In this document: piece by piece, positions 1 to 7,819 of the stretch
Numbering within the stretch: position 1 is the first letter of the stretch
Layout: the number at the start of each line of letters is the position of its first letter
NCBI GenBank assembly: GCA_014763515.1
Contig: JACXVH010000018.1
Location: 1 to 14,371 of the forward strand
Direction: 5' to 3'
DNA: 14,371 nt
Source: Flavobacteriaceae bacterium
GTDB taxonomy: Bacteria; Bacteroidota; Bacteroidia; Flavobacteriales; Flavobacteriaceae
Notes under the pieces: generated by a model
Database searches by the model: none
Seen by the model: only the letters and a program-made list of their open reading frames with translations
What the model was told of the DNA's origin: nothing
Translations under genes and position numbers: made by a program

Positions 1-1727
1 CAAAATGGTCTTTTTTTGAAGTATATAACGAAGTGCTTAAAGGAGAACAAATACCGCCTCATTATTTTTATATTGTATTCATCTTCTTTAAAATTTTTGG
101 AAATACCATTTTAGTAGCTAGGAGTATTTCTTTAATTGCAGGGATATTTTCTGTTTTAGGAATTTATCAACTTCTCAATGAATTTAAACTAAAAAGGGAA
201 GCTTTAGTAGCGGCGTTACTGTTAGCGGTTAATTATTTTCATATTTATTATTCTCAAGAGGCAAGACCTTATGCCTTGTTGGTAACCTTCTCTATATATT
301 CTTTTTTATATTTTGTCAAAGCAATAAAAGATAAAAGGAACATAAATTTTATTATTTATTCCATTTTTACAGGATTTATGGTGAGTTTCCATTTATTTGG
401 CTTACTTGTTTTATTCGCACAGGCAATTATTTTCCTTCTTTTTCTCTCACAAAATAAGAATTATTTACAAAAGAAAATAATACTACAGTTGCTATTGTCT
501 TTTATAATAATTGCGATAATTTTTATACCTTCTATTGAGATATTAATAAAATCACAAAATATAAAAGAGTTTTGGATTGGAGAAAATGATCCTTTTGCAA
601 TAAGACAAATTGTATTAGATTTATTTGCAAATTCAGAATTTTTAATTTCATTTTTTATTGTAGCTATAATACTTTATGTACAAAAGCTAAGCAATTTTAA
701 TGGTAAAGAAACACTAAACGCAAACAACAATTTATTATTAAATTTAGTTACACTTATATGGATTTTTATTATTGTTTTAATTCCTATAATAAAATCATAT
801 ACTTCTGTACCTATGTTGTTGAACAGATATTTTATCTGTCTTTTACCGCCACTTTTAATTGTGTTTTCTATTGGAATTAATCAAATAAAAAATAAAATTT
901 TATTTAGAACGGTTATTCTAATGTATATTATTTTTTCAATAGTTGATTTATTGGCTATTAAAAATTATTATTACAAACCAGAAAAAAGCCAATTTGATAA
1001 AGCGAGTGAATATGTAATTTCAAAAATGAAAAAAGATGAAACTGTAACAAGTTCTTTAGCTTTTTATTTCCAATATTATTTTGACACAAAACAGTCAAAA
1101 ACTATTGTACAATCAAACTCTCTTGATCAATATATTAATGAAATTAAGAACGATTCTACTAAAATAAAACCATTTTGGTATATAGATGGATTTGGTAGAG
1201 AATACAAACCTAACGAAGCAACACTAGCTTTTATTAATAACAATTTTTATATTGATTATAATTATGATGGTTTCCAAGCATGGGCTAAACATTTTGTTTT
1301 AACTAGTGAACTACTTCAAAGTCTTGATTTGTCAGGGTTAAATTTTGAAAAGGATTATAGTGGTGATAGTTTTATGTTTAATCTTGAAGTCTTTGAAATA
1401 GTAAATAACAAAGTTATTTTATCTGGCTGGGCGTATTTTGATGGAATATCTTCTGAAAACTCTAAAATTTCGATAGTCTTAATAAATAAAAAAACAGATA
1501 TTAAAAAAACAAAAACAATTCCAATTCAATTAGTTGTTAGACAAGATGTAACTTCATACTTTAAATGTGATTTTAATGCAGATAATTCAGGGTTTAAAGC
1601 GGAATATGACATTAGTAATTTAGATGATGAAGATTATGTAATAGGAATTTATTTGGAAAATAAAAATTATAATAAAAAAGGGTTATTTATTTCAGATAAA
1701 AAAGTTTTAAAAAATAATTCTTATTAA
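1..1727 (+). CDS. GT39/ArnT-like polytopic membrane glycosyltransferase, 5' end missing
   Basis: This reading frame is open to the left window edge (first full codon at base 3), so the GTG at 33 is an internal Val codon and the true start lies upstream. The visible N-terminal half is strongly hydrophobic with many membrane segments (to about base 975). It carries hallmarks of the GT39/ArnT/RgtA-like superfamily: a PPHYFY loop after the first missing segment, a KIFGN...ARSISLIAGI stretch, and HIYYSQEARPYAL at 240-278. These enzymes use polyprenyl-phosphate-linked sugars and transfer them on the periplasmic face. The acidic catalytic motif of the first loop is expected just off the window. Roughly the last 245 residues are hydrophilic and probably periplasmic. 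Their end (bases 1400-1727) reads as a beta-sandwich-like module with GWAYFDG, VRQDV and SGF signatures. A lipoprotein gene follows after 36 bases. Family assignment is confident; substrate is unknown. Confidence 0.85.
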   Translation, partial: KWSFFEVYNEVLKGEQIPPHYFYIVFIFFKIFGNTILVARSISLIAGIFSVLGIYQLLNEFKLKREALVAALLLAVNYFHIYYSQEARPYALLVTFSIYSFLYFVKAIKDKRNINFIIYSIFTGFMVSFHLFGLLVLFAQAIIFLLFLSQNKNYLQKKIILQLLLSFIIIAIIFIPSIEILIKSQNIKEFWIGENDPFAIRQIVLDLFANSEFLISFFIVAIILYVQKLSNFNGKETLNANNNLLLNLVTLIWIFIIVLIPIIKSYTSVPMLLNRYFICLLPPLLIVFSIGINQIKNKILFRTVILMYIIFSIVDLLAIKNYYYKPEKSQFDKASEYVISKMKKDETVTSSLAFYFQYYFDTKQSKTIVQSNSLDQYINEIKNDSTKIKPFWYIDGFGREYKPNEATLAFINNNFYIDYNYDGFQAWAKHFVLTSELLQSLDLSGLNFEKDYSGDSFMFNLEVFEIVNNKVILSGWAYFDGISSENSKISIVLINKKTDIKKTKTIPIQLVVRQDVTSYFKCDFNADNSGFKAEYDISNLDDEDYVIGIYLENKNYNKKGLFISDKKVLKNNSY

Positions 1728-1736
1728 AAAAAAAAT

Positions 1737-1744
1737 TACATTTG
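1737..1744 (+). promoter_or_regulatory. Possible -7 element (TAnnTTTG) for the lipoprotein gene
   Basis: TACATTTG matches the Bacteroidota -7 consensus at all six fixed positions and lies 19 bases before the ATG at 1764. An A10 run (1726-1735) sits just upstream. No convincing TTG -33 element is visible at the usual spacing. The motif is common by chance in DNA this AT-rich, so its intergenic position is the main support. Confidence 0.45.
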
Positions 1745-1763
1745 TTGAAAATATAATGGTAAA

Positions 1764-2327
1764 ATGAAAACAAAACTTTTAGTAGCTATTTTAGCATTTT
1801 CACTATTTTCTTGTAAAGAAAAAAATGAAGAACAAAATAATGAAAATCAACAAGTTGTTGAAGAAGTAACTAACCCAAATTTTTATGTAGAAATAAATGC
1901 ATTAGCATCCCAAAAAGACGCTTTTGCACTTTATTTCTCCGAGGATAATACAGTAAATTTTAATCAAGAAAATGTTATTTGGGCAGAGATTAATCAAAAT
2001 GAGTTAAGTAATCTTAACTTTGAAATTAAAGAAGAAAGAATACCAACACATATAAGATTAGATTTTGGTTTAAACAAAGAGCAAGATTCAGTTGTTATTA
2101 ATAAGATTAAAATGAGTTATTTAAAAAATAGCTTTGAATTTAAAGGATCTGATTTTTTTCAATATTTTAATCAAGATTCAATATTTAAAACAGCTGTTAA
2201 TGTTTCAAAAGGTACATTAACAATTTATAAAGAAGGTTCTGAGTATAAGACTCCATTTTTTTATCCAAATGAAATTTTAGTAGATAAAATTAGAGAAATT
2301 TCAATTCCTTCAACAGTAGTAAAATAA
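1764..2327 (+). CDS. Small SPII lipoprotein, conserved flavobacterial type, function unknown
   Basis: The 187-residue protein begins with a lysine-containing N-region and a hydrophobic core, then the lipobox LFSC with the lipidated Cys at residue 17. A charged Lys/Glu/Asn/Gln-rich linker (about 18-36) follows. No Asp directly follows the Cys (it is CKEK). The mature part reads as a beta-sandwich: alternating hydrophobic strands, FALYFSEDN near 55, then RLDFGLNKEQDSVVINKIKM near 99-118. Similar 'lRlDfG...v.I..I' modules occur, as I recall, as soluble accessory parts of Bacteroidota GT39-like enzymes and as free lipoproteins beside them. The neighbouring gene is of that class, so a role as its extracytoplasmic partner is plausible but inferred. 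The gene ends within a hairpin terminator, which closes this unit before wzx. Confidence 0.85.
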   Translation: MKTKLLVAILAFSLFSCKEKNEEQNNENQQVVEEVTNPNFYVEINALASQKDAFALYFSEDNTVNFNQENVIWAEINQNELSNLNFEIKEERIPTHIRLDFGLNKEQDSVVINKIKMSYLKNSFEFKGSDFFQYFNQDSIFKTAVNVSKGTLTIYKEGSEYKTPFFYPNEILVDKIREISIPSTVVK

Positions 2328-2352
2328 AAAAGTGAGCATTGCTCACTTTTTT
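2326..2352 (+). terminator. Rho-independent terminator after the lipoprotein gene
   Basis: A perfect hairpin: AAAAAAGTGAGC (2326-2337), loop ATT, GCTCACTTTTTT (2341-2352). The GC-containing core GTGAGC/GCTCAC is followed by a run of six T. It overlaps the last two bases of the lipoprotein stop codon. The flanking A and T runs mean it could act in both directions, but all nearby genes are on the plus strand. Confidence 0.85.
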
Positions 2353-2384
2353 ATTTTAACATAAATTCTACTTACCTTGCCTTC

Positions 2385-3668
2385 ATGTTTCAAGTTATAA
2401 AATCTATTTTCTTCAAAGAACAAATTCAAAAATTAAGTATTTATGGATTTGGTCAATTATTTAATTTAGTTACTCCATTAATAATAGCTCCCTATATTAT
2501 TTCTGTTTGTGGAGAAGAAAATTATGGTAAATCCGCAGTTGGAATGGCCTTAGCCTTTTTCTTAATTGTTTTTGTGGATTTCGGTTCAGAAATTTCGGGG
2601 GTTCGTGAAGCTGCTGTAAACAGAGAAGATAGTAAAGTATTGAATAAAATTTTTTCAGTAACCTATAGTGTGAAGTTAATTATATTAGTGGTAATATTAT
2701 TTTTAAGTTCCATTATATTTTTTTATTTTGAGTATTTTAAGCAAGAAAAATCGCTTTTTTTCTTTAGTTTAACTATTTTAGTAGGTCAATTTTTAAATCC
2801 CACATGGTTTTTACAAGGAGTTGAAAATGTAAAATATATAACATTTCTCAACATTTTATCAAAAATTTTTTTCTTAATATGTGTTTTTCTATTTGTAAAA
2901 AAAGAAGCTGATTATATTTATATAAACTTTTATTGGGGCTTGGGAATGATATTAGCCAATGTTTTTGTGCTATATCTTTTAACAAAAAAATATAATTTTT
3001 CATTAGAAATTCAAAAATGGGATAAACTAAAAAGCCATTTTAAAAAAGATTTTTCAATTTTTTCTTCTCAAATTTTTGTTTCCTTACAAATGTATGCTCC
3101 TGTTTTTTTAGTTAGCTATTTTGGAAATAATTTACTTGCGGGTCAATATAGAATTGTGGAACAAATTATAGTAGTATTCAGAACCTATATTTTACTTTTT
3201 TTTAATTATACATACCCAAGAGTTTGTTATTTACTTTCTTTAAATTTTAAAAAGGGAATTAAAGCTTGGTTGCAATTTAATGGAGTTAATTTTTTATTTG
3301 TTTTTTTAGGAATGTTAGTGTTTTTCTTTTTTTCTAAAAATATAATTTCTTATTTTACTAACGAGGATTTATTACATCTAAGTAGACTGCTTAAATTAGC
3401 TACTTTAATACCAATTTTATTTGCAATTTCTGTTCCTTTGAAACAACTTATTTTAGCATTTAACTATAATAGGTACTATGTTTTTTCAACTTATTTTTTA
3501 TCTTTATCAACACTGTTTTTAATAGTTTTTTTATTAGATAAATTTAATATTGAAGGAGTTTTTTATTCTTTGATACTTACTGAAATGCTTGGAATAATTT
3601 TTTATCTTTACAAATTGATAAAAGAAAAAAAGCATGGTTCGAATCCTAGTACAAAAGCTACTAGCTAA
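2385..3668 (+). CDS. wzx: Wzx-type flippase (oligosaccharide/PST family)
   Basis: A 427-residue polytopic protein with about 12 hydrophobic segments, the usual size and layout for the polysaccharide transporter (PST) branch of the MOP superfamily. The N-terminus (YGFGQLFNLVTPLIIAPYI) and the segment after TM4 (NPTWFLQGVENVKYITFLN) are characteristic of RfbX/Wzx proteins. It would flip the lipid-linked repeat unit from the cytoplasmic to the periplasmic face. The ATG at 2385 is the first in frame after the upstream terminator, so this gene probably opens the main cassette; I see no exact TAnnTTTG between the terminator and the start. The 3' end overlaps the next gene by 35 bases. The last residues (HGSNPSTKATS) look like an uninformative tail encoded in that overlap. 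Composition is extremely AT-rich (some 60-base lines near 15% GC), typical of variable flippase genes. Confidence 0.9.
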   Translation: MFQVIKSIFFKEQIQKLSIYGFGQLFNLVTPLIIAPYIISVCGEENYGKSAVGMALAFFLIVFVDFGSEISGVREAAVNREDSKVLNKIFSVTYSVKLIILVVILFLSSIIFFYFEYFKQEKSLFFFSLTILVGQFLNPTWFLQGVENVKYITFLNILSKIFFLICVFLFVKKEADYIYINFYWGLGMILANVFVLYLLTKKYNFSLEIQKWDKLKSHFKKDFSIFSSQIFVSLQMYAPVFLVSYFGNNLLAGQYRIVEQIIVVFRTYILLFFNYTYPRVCYLLSLNFKKGIKAWLQFNGVNFLFVFLGMLVFFFFSKNIISYFTNEDLLHLSRLLKLATLIPILFAISVPLKQLILAFNYNRYYVFSTYFLSLSTLFLIVFLLDKFNIEGVFYSLILTEMLGIIFYLYKLIKEKKHGSNPSTKATS

Positions 3669-4311
3669 GGCAGGAAAAACATATTCTATAGATTCCCGTA
3701 TTCCAACTTCTTTATTATTATACGTAATTTATAAAAGAGCATTTATGCTTATTAGAGGTATTATTGTTTTACAAAAAAGAGTTTTTTTAGGAAAAGGATC
3801 TAAGATATTAAACAAATCTAATTTTGTTTTTGGTAAAAATGTAACCATTGAAAACAACTGTGAGTTAGATGGCTATGCTTTAAAATCAATTTATTTTGGA
3901 AATAATGTAAAAATAGGTTCATATTCGAAATTATTATCGACAAATCATCTGGCTACTTTAGGTATAGGTTTAAAGATGGGTAATAATTCTGCGGTAGGAG
4001 ATTTTACACATTTTGGAGCTGCAGGTGGAATAGAAATCGGAGAAGATGTAATTATGGGGTCTTATGTAAGTTTTCACTCGGAAAACCATAATTTTGAAGA
4101 CACTTCAAAATTAATTAGGGAGCAAGGTGTTAATTCTAAAGGAATAAAATTAGGAAATAATATTTGGGTTGGAGCAAAAGTAACATTTTTAGATGGTGTT
4201 GAAATAGGTAATAATTGTGTGGTTGCAGCTGGTGCTGTAGTAAAAGGAGATTTCCCGAATAATGTGGTTATAGGTGGTGTACCCGCAAAAATTTTAAAAT
4301 ATCTAGCGTAA
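3634..4311 (+). CDS. Left-handed beta-helix (hexapeptide repeat) acyltransferase
   Basis: A 225-residue protein of the WbbJ/maltose O-acetyltransferase-like group. Residues 1-50 form a helical lead with one hydrophobic patch (AFMLIRGIIVL). From about residue 64 imperfect hexapeptide repeats follow (FGKNVTIENN, IYFGNNVKIGSYS, IEIGEDVIMGSYV, IKLGNNIWVGAKVTF, VEIGNNCVVAAGAVV). The loop SENHNF carries the probable catalytic His152, and the C-terminus ends in the classic GGVPAKILK. It would transfer an acyl group, most often acetyl from acetyl-CoA, to a sugar hydroxyl or amine in the cytoplasm. The start overlaps wzx by 35 bases. The next in-frame Met is residue 38, inside the conserved lead, so ATG 3634 is the best start. 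The stop overlaps the next start as TAATG, suggesting translational coupling. The acceptor sugar cannot be told. Confidence 0.88.
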   Translation: MVRILVQKLLAKAGKTYSIDSRIPTSLLLYVIYKRAFMLIRGIIVLQKRVFLGKGSKILNKSNFVFGKNVTIENNCELDGYALKSIYFGNNVKIGSYSKLLSTNHLATLGIGLKMGNNSAVGDFTHFGAAGGIEIGEDVIMGSYVSFHSENHNFEDTSKLIREQGVNSKGIKLGNNIWVGAKVTFLDGVEIGNNCVVAAGAVVKGDFPNNVVIGGVPAKILKYLA

Positions 4312-5528
4312 TGAAAATTACTATTAAAAAGGATTTTTTTCTAAATCTATTTTTCTCTTTTTGTGTAATTATTCCTTTTTTTAATAATTATGAATTATCA
4401 TTTTTATGTTGGGTTCTGGCAATTATTCTAACAATTAAAAAAAAATATTCTAAAGAGTTTTTAAGTTATTTGTCTTTTTACATTCTTATTTTATTAATTG
4501 CCATTTTGGTAGGCTTTTTTTATTCATATCAAAGTTACTTTGTAATTAGAGATATAACCTATTTAATGAAACCTATTCTTGGATTATTATTAGGTTATCA
4601 ATTTTTTAAAAAAGAATTAAACGCCCCTTTCAAGTTCTTGTTAAATGCAGGAATTATTATGGCGGTTATTCATTTATTATTAGTTCTTTATGGAATTTTA
4701 TTTCATGGAGCATCAAATGTTGCAGCAATAAGACATTACGGAGGTTATTTTAATGATTATGAAATATACACTTTAATCTTATTAATTTTTTATAAAAAGT
4801 TTAATATAAATATTTCTAATAGAAAATATTTTACCTATCTAGCTATACTTGGATTATCTAGTTTTTTCTATTTAGCAAGAACAAATTTTATACAATTCAT
4901 AATACTTTTCTTTGCGCTTAAAGAATGGTTAAAAATTAATCCAAAAACAATTTCAATTGGGATTTTTTCTCTTTTAATATTAGGGGTTTCTTATTTTGCT
5001 ATATATCAATACAACCCCAAAAGAAACGGAAGTGGTTTAGATGAATTTCTTTATAAAATTAAATTAATTCCTATTGAAGCATTTGCAACAAAAATTAACA
5101 GAAATGATTGGAAAGATTTTCATGATCATTATAGATCTTATGAAAATGTTAGAACAATTGAACAAATGAAATATCACAATTCATTTCTTTTTGGAGAAGG
5201 TATAGGCTCTCAAGTAGATTTAAAGCAAAAAGTATATCTAGGAGATATGTTTTTAAGGAAAATATCTATTTTACATAATGGTTATATGACTGTCCTATTA
5301 AAAAGCGGAATATTAGGATTAATCGTTTTACTGAGTTCGATTTTTTACTTTTTTAAGACAAGTAGGCCAATTAACAATATTCATTATAATATAAATTTAA
5401 TATTTCTTGGTACTGGATTTTTTTTAATAATATCTAATTGGGTATTTATGGGTTTTTATAATTTATTAGATTCAAAATCAATTTTAATAGGTTTTTTGTT
5501 TGCATATAAGAATAATTTAAAACTCTAG
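4311..5528 (+). CDS. wzy: Wzy-like O-antigen/capsule polymerase
   Basis: A 405-residue polytopic protein with about 10-12 hydrophobic segments and one large hydrophilic loop (about residues 230-320). The loop ends in FLFGEGIGSQ and then HNGYMTVLLKSGILGL, with His at about residue 322. A GxG stretch followed by a HN-start segment and a small-residue helix is the usual C-terminal signature of the O-antigen polymerase/ligase superfamily. Sequence conservation in this family is very low, so topology, this motif and position between the acetyltransferase and glycosyltransferases support the call. It would join flipped repeat units in the periplasm. The start overlaps the preceding stop (TAATG), and the next gene begins five bases after its stop. 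A second member of the superfamily lies at 7764-9101. I favour this one as polymerase because the other looks more ligase-like, but the roles could be reversed. Confidence 0.78.
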   Translation: MKITIKKDFFLNLFFSFCVIIPFFNNYELSFLCWVLAIILTIKKKYSKEFLSYLSFYILILLIAILVGFFYSYQSYFVIRDITYLMKPILGLLLGYQFFKKELNAPFKFLLNAGIIMAVIHLLLVLYGILFHGASNVAAIRHYGGYFNDYEIYTLILLIFYKKFNINISNRKYFTYLAILGLSSFFYLARTNFIQFIILFFALKEWLKINPKTISIGIFSLLILGVSYFAIYQYNPKRNGSGLDEFLYKIKLIPIEAFATKINRNDWKDFHDHYRSYENVRTIEQMKYHNSFLFGEGIGSQVDLKQKVYLGDMFLRKISILHNGYMTVLLKSGILGLIVLLSSIFYFFKTSRPINNIHYNINLIFLGTGFFLIISNWVFMGFYNLLDSKSILIGFLFAYKNNLKL

Positions 5529-5532
5529 AAAA

Positions 5533-6663
5533 GTGAAAAACATCCTTTTTATTCATCAGGCTTCTGAACTTTATGGATCCGACAAAACATTATTATACCT
5601 ATTGAAAAGCCTAGATAAAGCTAAATTTAATCCAGTAGTTGTATTACCAAATGAAGGCCCTTTAAAGATTGAAATAGAGAACGAAAATATTACTGTTGTA
5701 ATAGCACCTGTTTTAAAACTTTATAGAAATTTATTTACAATTAAAAATTTAATTAAATTTATTAGAGATTTTAAAGAAGGCTTTGTTCAAATTAAGCATT
5801 TAAATAAAAAGTATAATTTTGATGTTATTTATTCAAATACATTAGCAGTTTTAATAGGTTACTTTTCTGCAAAATTTTTAAAAAAGCAACATATATGGCA
5901 TGTTCATGAAATAATAGAATCGCCTAATATAGTTTCAAAAATATTTCGTTATTTATTAAATCGATCTACAAACAAATTAGTTATATTTAATTCAAAAGCA
6001 ACTCAAAAATTTTGGAATATAAAAACAAAAAATTCAGTTGTATGGAATGGAGTAGATAGAAATAATTTTGAATACTCTAATGATTACAATTTAATAAGTA
6101 AATTAGATGAAGATAAATTAAAAATTGCTTTAATAGGGAGAATTAGTAGATGGAAAGGCCAGCAAATACTTTTAGATGCTTTTTCTGAACTTATAAAAAA
6201 ACACAAAAACATTATGCTCTTATTTGTAGGGTCTCCTCCGCCAGGTCAAGAACATTTCTTAAATGAATTAGTTTTAAAAATAGAACTAAATAGATTGCAA
6301 GAGAGTGTAAGTGTAATACCTTTTCAAAAAGATATAAATAAAATTTGGAAACAAATTGACATAGCAGTGGTTCCGTCAACTGAACCAGAACCTTTCGGAT
6401 TAGTTGCCATAGAAGCTATGATGGCCTCAAAACCTGTAATTGGATCAAACCATGGAGGTTTAAAAGAAATAATTATTCATAATGAAACAGGATTTTTATT
6501 TACCCCTAACGATAAAGAAAATCTTAAATTTTATTTGAATGAGCTAATAGCAAATTCTACACTTCGTGAAACAATGGGAAAAAATGGATTAAATAGAGCG
6601 GTTAAATTTTTTTCAATTGAAACATATGCCAAATCAATACAAAATTTGTTATCAAACATTTAG
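5533..6663 (+). CDS. GT4 family glycosyltransferase (GT-B fold)
   Basis: A 376-residue retaining glycosyltransferase of normal length, probably associated with the inner face of the membrane. The N-terminal Rossmann domain opens with ILFIHQASELYGSDKTLLYL, a glycine-containing acceptor loop typical of GT4 enzymes. The donor domain starts near residue 197 with LIGRISRWKGQQILLDAF. The EX7E signature is E286PFGLVAIE294, followed by SKPVIGSNHGGLKEII and GFLF. All expected catalytic elements are present. The start codon is GTG at 5533, directly after the wzy stop; no in-frame ATG precedes it, and translation from here gives the expected N-terminus MKNILFIHQ. It adds one sugar to the growing lipid-linked unit; donor and linkage cannot be read from sequence. 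Confidence 0.9.
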   Translation: MKNILFIHQASELYGSDKTLLYLLKSLDKAKFNPVVVLPNEGPLKIEIENENITVVIAPVLKLYRNLFTIKNLIKFIRDFKEGFVQIKHLNKKYNFDVIYSNTLAVLIGYFSAKFLKKQHIWHVHEIIESPNIVSKIFRYLLNRSTNKLVIFNSKATQKFWNIKTKNSVVWNGVDRNNFEYSNDYNLISKLDEDKLKIALIGRISRWKGQQILLDAFSELIKKHKNIMLLFVGSPPPGQEHFLNELVLKIELNRLQESVSVIPFQKDINKIWKQIDIAVVPSTEPEPFGLVAIEAMMASKPVIGSNHGGLKEIIIHNETGFLFTPNDKENLKFYLNELIANSTLRETMGKNGLNRAVKFFSIETYAKSIQNLLSNI

Positions 6664-6689
6664 GCTAAAAATAGAAAAAGCCTATTTTT
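6661..6689 (+). terminator. Weak hairpin with T-run between the two GT4 genes
   Basis: TAGGCT (6661-6666) and AGCCTA (6679-6684) can form a six-pair stem with a 12-base loop, followed by five T. An alternative stem pairs AAAAATAG (6667-6674) with CTATTTTT (6682-6689). It begins with the stop codon of the upstream gene. The large loop makes it a weak terminator at best, and it overlaps a possible -7 promoter element. Confidence 0.35.
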
Positions 6690-6690
6690 G
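6683..6690 (+). promoter_or_regulatory. Possible -7 element (TAnnTTTG) for the DUF1972 glycosyltransferase
   Basis: TATTTTTG matches the Bacteroidota -7 consensus at every fixed position, 22 bases before the ATG at 6713. The surrounding TATTTTTGTAC resembles common flavobacterial start regions. No TTG lies at the normal -33 distance. If active, it would give a short leader and an internal transcript for the last cassette genes. Confidence 0.4.
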
Positions 6691-6712
6691 TACTTTTAAA
6701 AGAAAGAATTTA

Positions 6713-7819
6713 ATGAAAATAGCTATTCTTGGCACAAGGGGAATACCAAATTATTATGGAGGATTTGAACAATTCGCAGAATATTTTTCAGTTTTTTTAG
6801 CTGAAAAAGGGCATGAAGTATTTTGTTATAATTCACACAATCATAAATTTCAGGATAAACAATTTAAAGGTGTAAACATTATACACAAAAAAGATCCAGA
6901 ATATAAATTTGGTACATTTGGACAGTTTATATATGATTTGAATTGTATTTTAGATGCTAGAAAAAGAAATTTTGATATCATTTTACAATTAGGCTATACA
7001 AGTAATTCAATTTGGTTTTTTCTGATGCCTAAAAAAGCCATTAACATCATTAATATGGATGGTTTAGAATGGAAACGATCAAAATATTCTTGGCCGGTTC
7101 AACAATTTTTAAAATTTGCAGAATGGTTAGCGGCTAAGTCAGGGGATTTTTTAGTTGCCGACTCATTAGGTATAAAAGAACATTTAAAAACTTTTTATAA
7201 TAAAGAATCTACTTACATTGCATATGGAGCACATTTATTTGATTCTCCCGATGAAAGCATTTTAAAAAAATATCAATTAGAAAAAAACAATTATAATATG
7301 ATAATGGCTCGTTTTGAGCCAGAAAACAATATAGATATGGTTTTAGAGGGGGTGGTTTTGAATAAACAAGATAATACACCCATCTTAGTTGTTGGAAATC
7401 ACAATACAAAATATGGTACTTATCTAAAAAATAAATTTAAAGATTTTCCTAACATAAAATTTATGGGAGGAATTTATGATATAAATCACTTAAATAACCT
7501 TAGATATTTTAGTAATTTATACTTTCATGGACATAGTGTTGGGGGTACAAATCCATCTTTATTAGAAGCAATGGCTTCAAAAGCTTTAATTATAGCTCAT
7601 AATAATAATTTTAACAAAGGAGTACTTAAAAAAAACGCATATTACTTTTCTAACTCTTCTGAGGTAAAAAAAATATTAGATTCTATTAAAAAAAATGATA
7701 ACTTGCAATTTGTTGAAAACAATTTTTTAACAGTATTAAACGAGTTTAATTGGAACAAAATAAATGGAGAATATTTACATTTTTTTGAAGAATGTTTGGA
7801 CAGATTTAATAAAAAGTAA
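6713..7819 (+). CDS. DUF1972-type GT4 glycosyltransferase, rhamnosyltransferase-like
   Basis: A 368-residue protein starting at ATG 6713. An in-frame ATG at 6617 would add 32 residues lying over the preceding gene and the hairpin region, with no family character. The protein begins exactly as DUF1972 enzymes do: MKIAILGTRGIPNYYGGFEQFAEYF (in pieces: ILGTRGIP at 5-12, YGGFEQFAE at 15-23). Next come NMDGLEWKRSKY (114-125), ADSLGI (149-154), YGAH (171-174) and the donor-side motif HSVGGTNPSLLEAMA (274-288), where the Glu of LLEAMA is the usual donor-binding acid. Characterised relatives, such as Cps2T of Streptococcus pneumoniae, are beta-1,4-rhamnosyltransferases. No dTDP-rhamnose genes are in the window, so rhamnose transfer is only suggested. 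The 3' end overlaps the next gene by 56 bases. Confidence 0.87.
   Translation: MKIAILGTRGIPNYYGGFEQFAEYFSVFLAEKGHEVFCYNSHNHKFQDKQFKGVNIIHKKDPEYKFGTFGQFIYDLNCILDARKRNFDIILQLGYTSNSIWFFLMPKKAINIINMDGLEWKRSKYSWPVQQFLKFAEWLAAKSGDFLVADSLGIKEHLKTFYNKESTYIAYGAHLFDSPDESILKKYQLEKNNYNMIMARFEPENNIDMVLEGVVLNKQDNTPILVVGNHNTKYGTYLKNKFKDFPNIKFMGGIYDINHLNNLRYFSNLYFHGHSVGGTNPSLLEAMASKALIIAHNNNFNKGVLKKNAYYFSNSSEVKKILDSIKKNDNLQFVENNFLTVLNEFNWNKINGEYLHFFEECLDRFNKK

Noticed and set aside
33..35. GTG as the start codon of the first gene.
   Set aside because: The frame is open upstream to the window edge and its translation continues the GT39-like pattern, so this is an internal codon of a truncated gene.
3632..3655. 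GGTTCGAATCC string, identical to a tRNA T-arm core, at the wzx/acetyltransferase overlap.
   Set aside because: Only three of five T-stem pairs form around it, no acceptor stem, anticodon arm or D arm is present upstream, and both reading frames run through it. It is not a tRNA; whether it is an ancient integration remnant cannot be judged from one copy.
6617..6712. In-frame ATG extending the DUF1972 glycosyltransferase upstream by 32 residues.
   Set aside because: The extension lies over the preceding gene's end and a hairpin/promoter-like region, and the family start motif begins exactly at 6713.
7209..7409. Minus-strand open frame of 66 codons.
   Set aside because: It lies fully inside the DUF1972 glycosyltransferase gene, has no recognisable features, and is a shadow frame.
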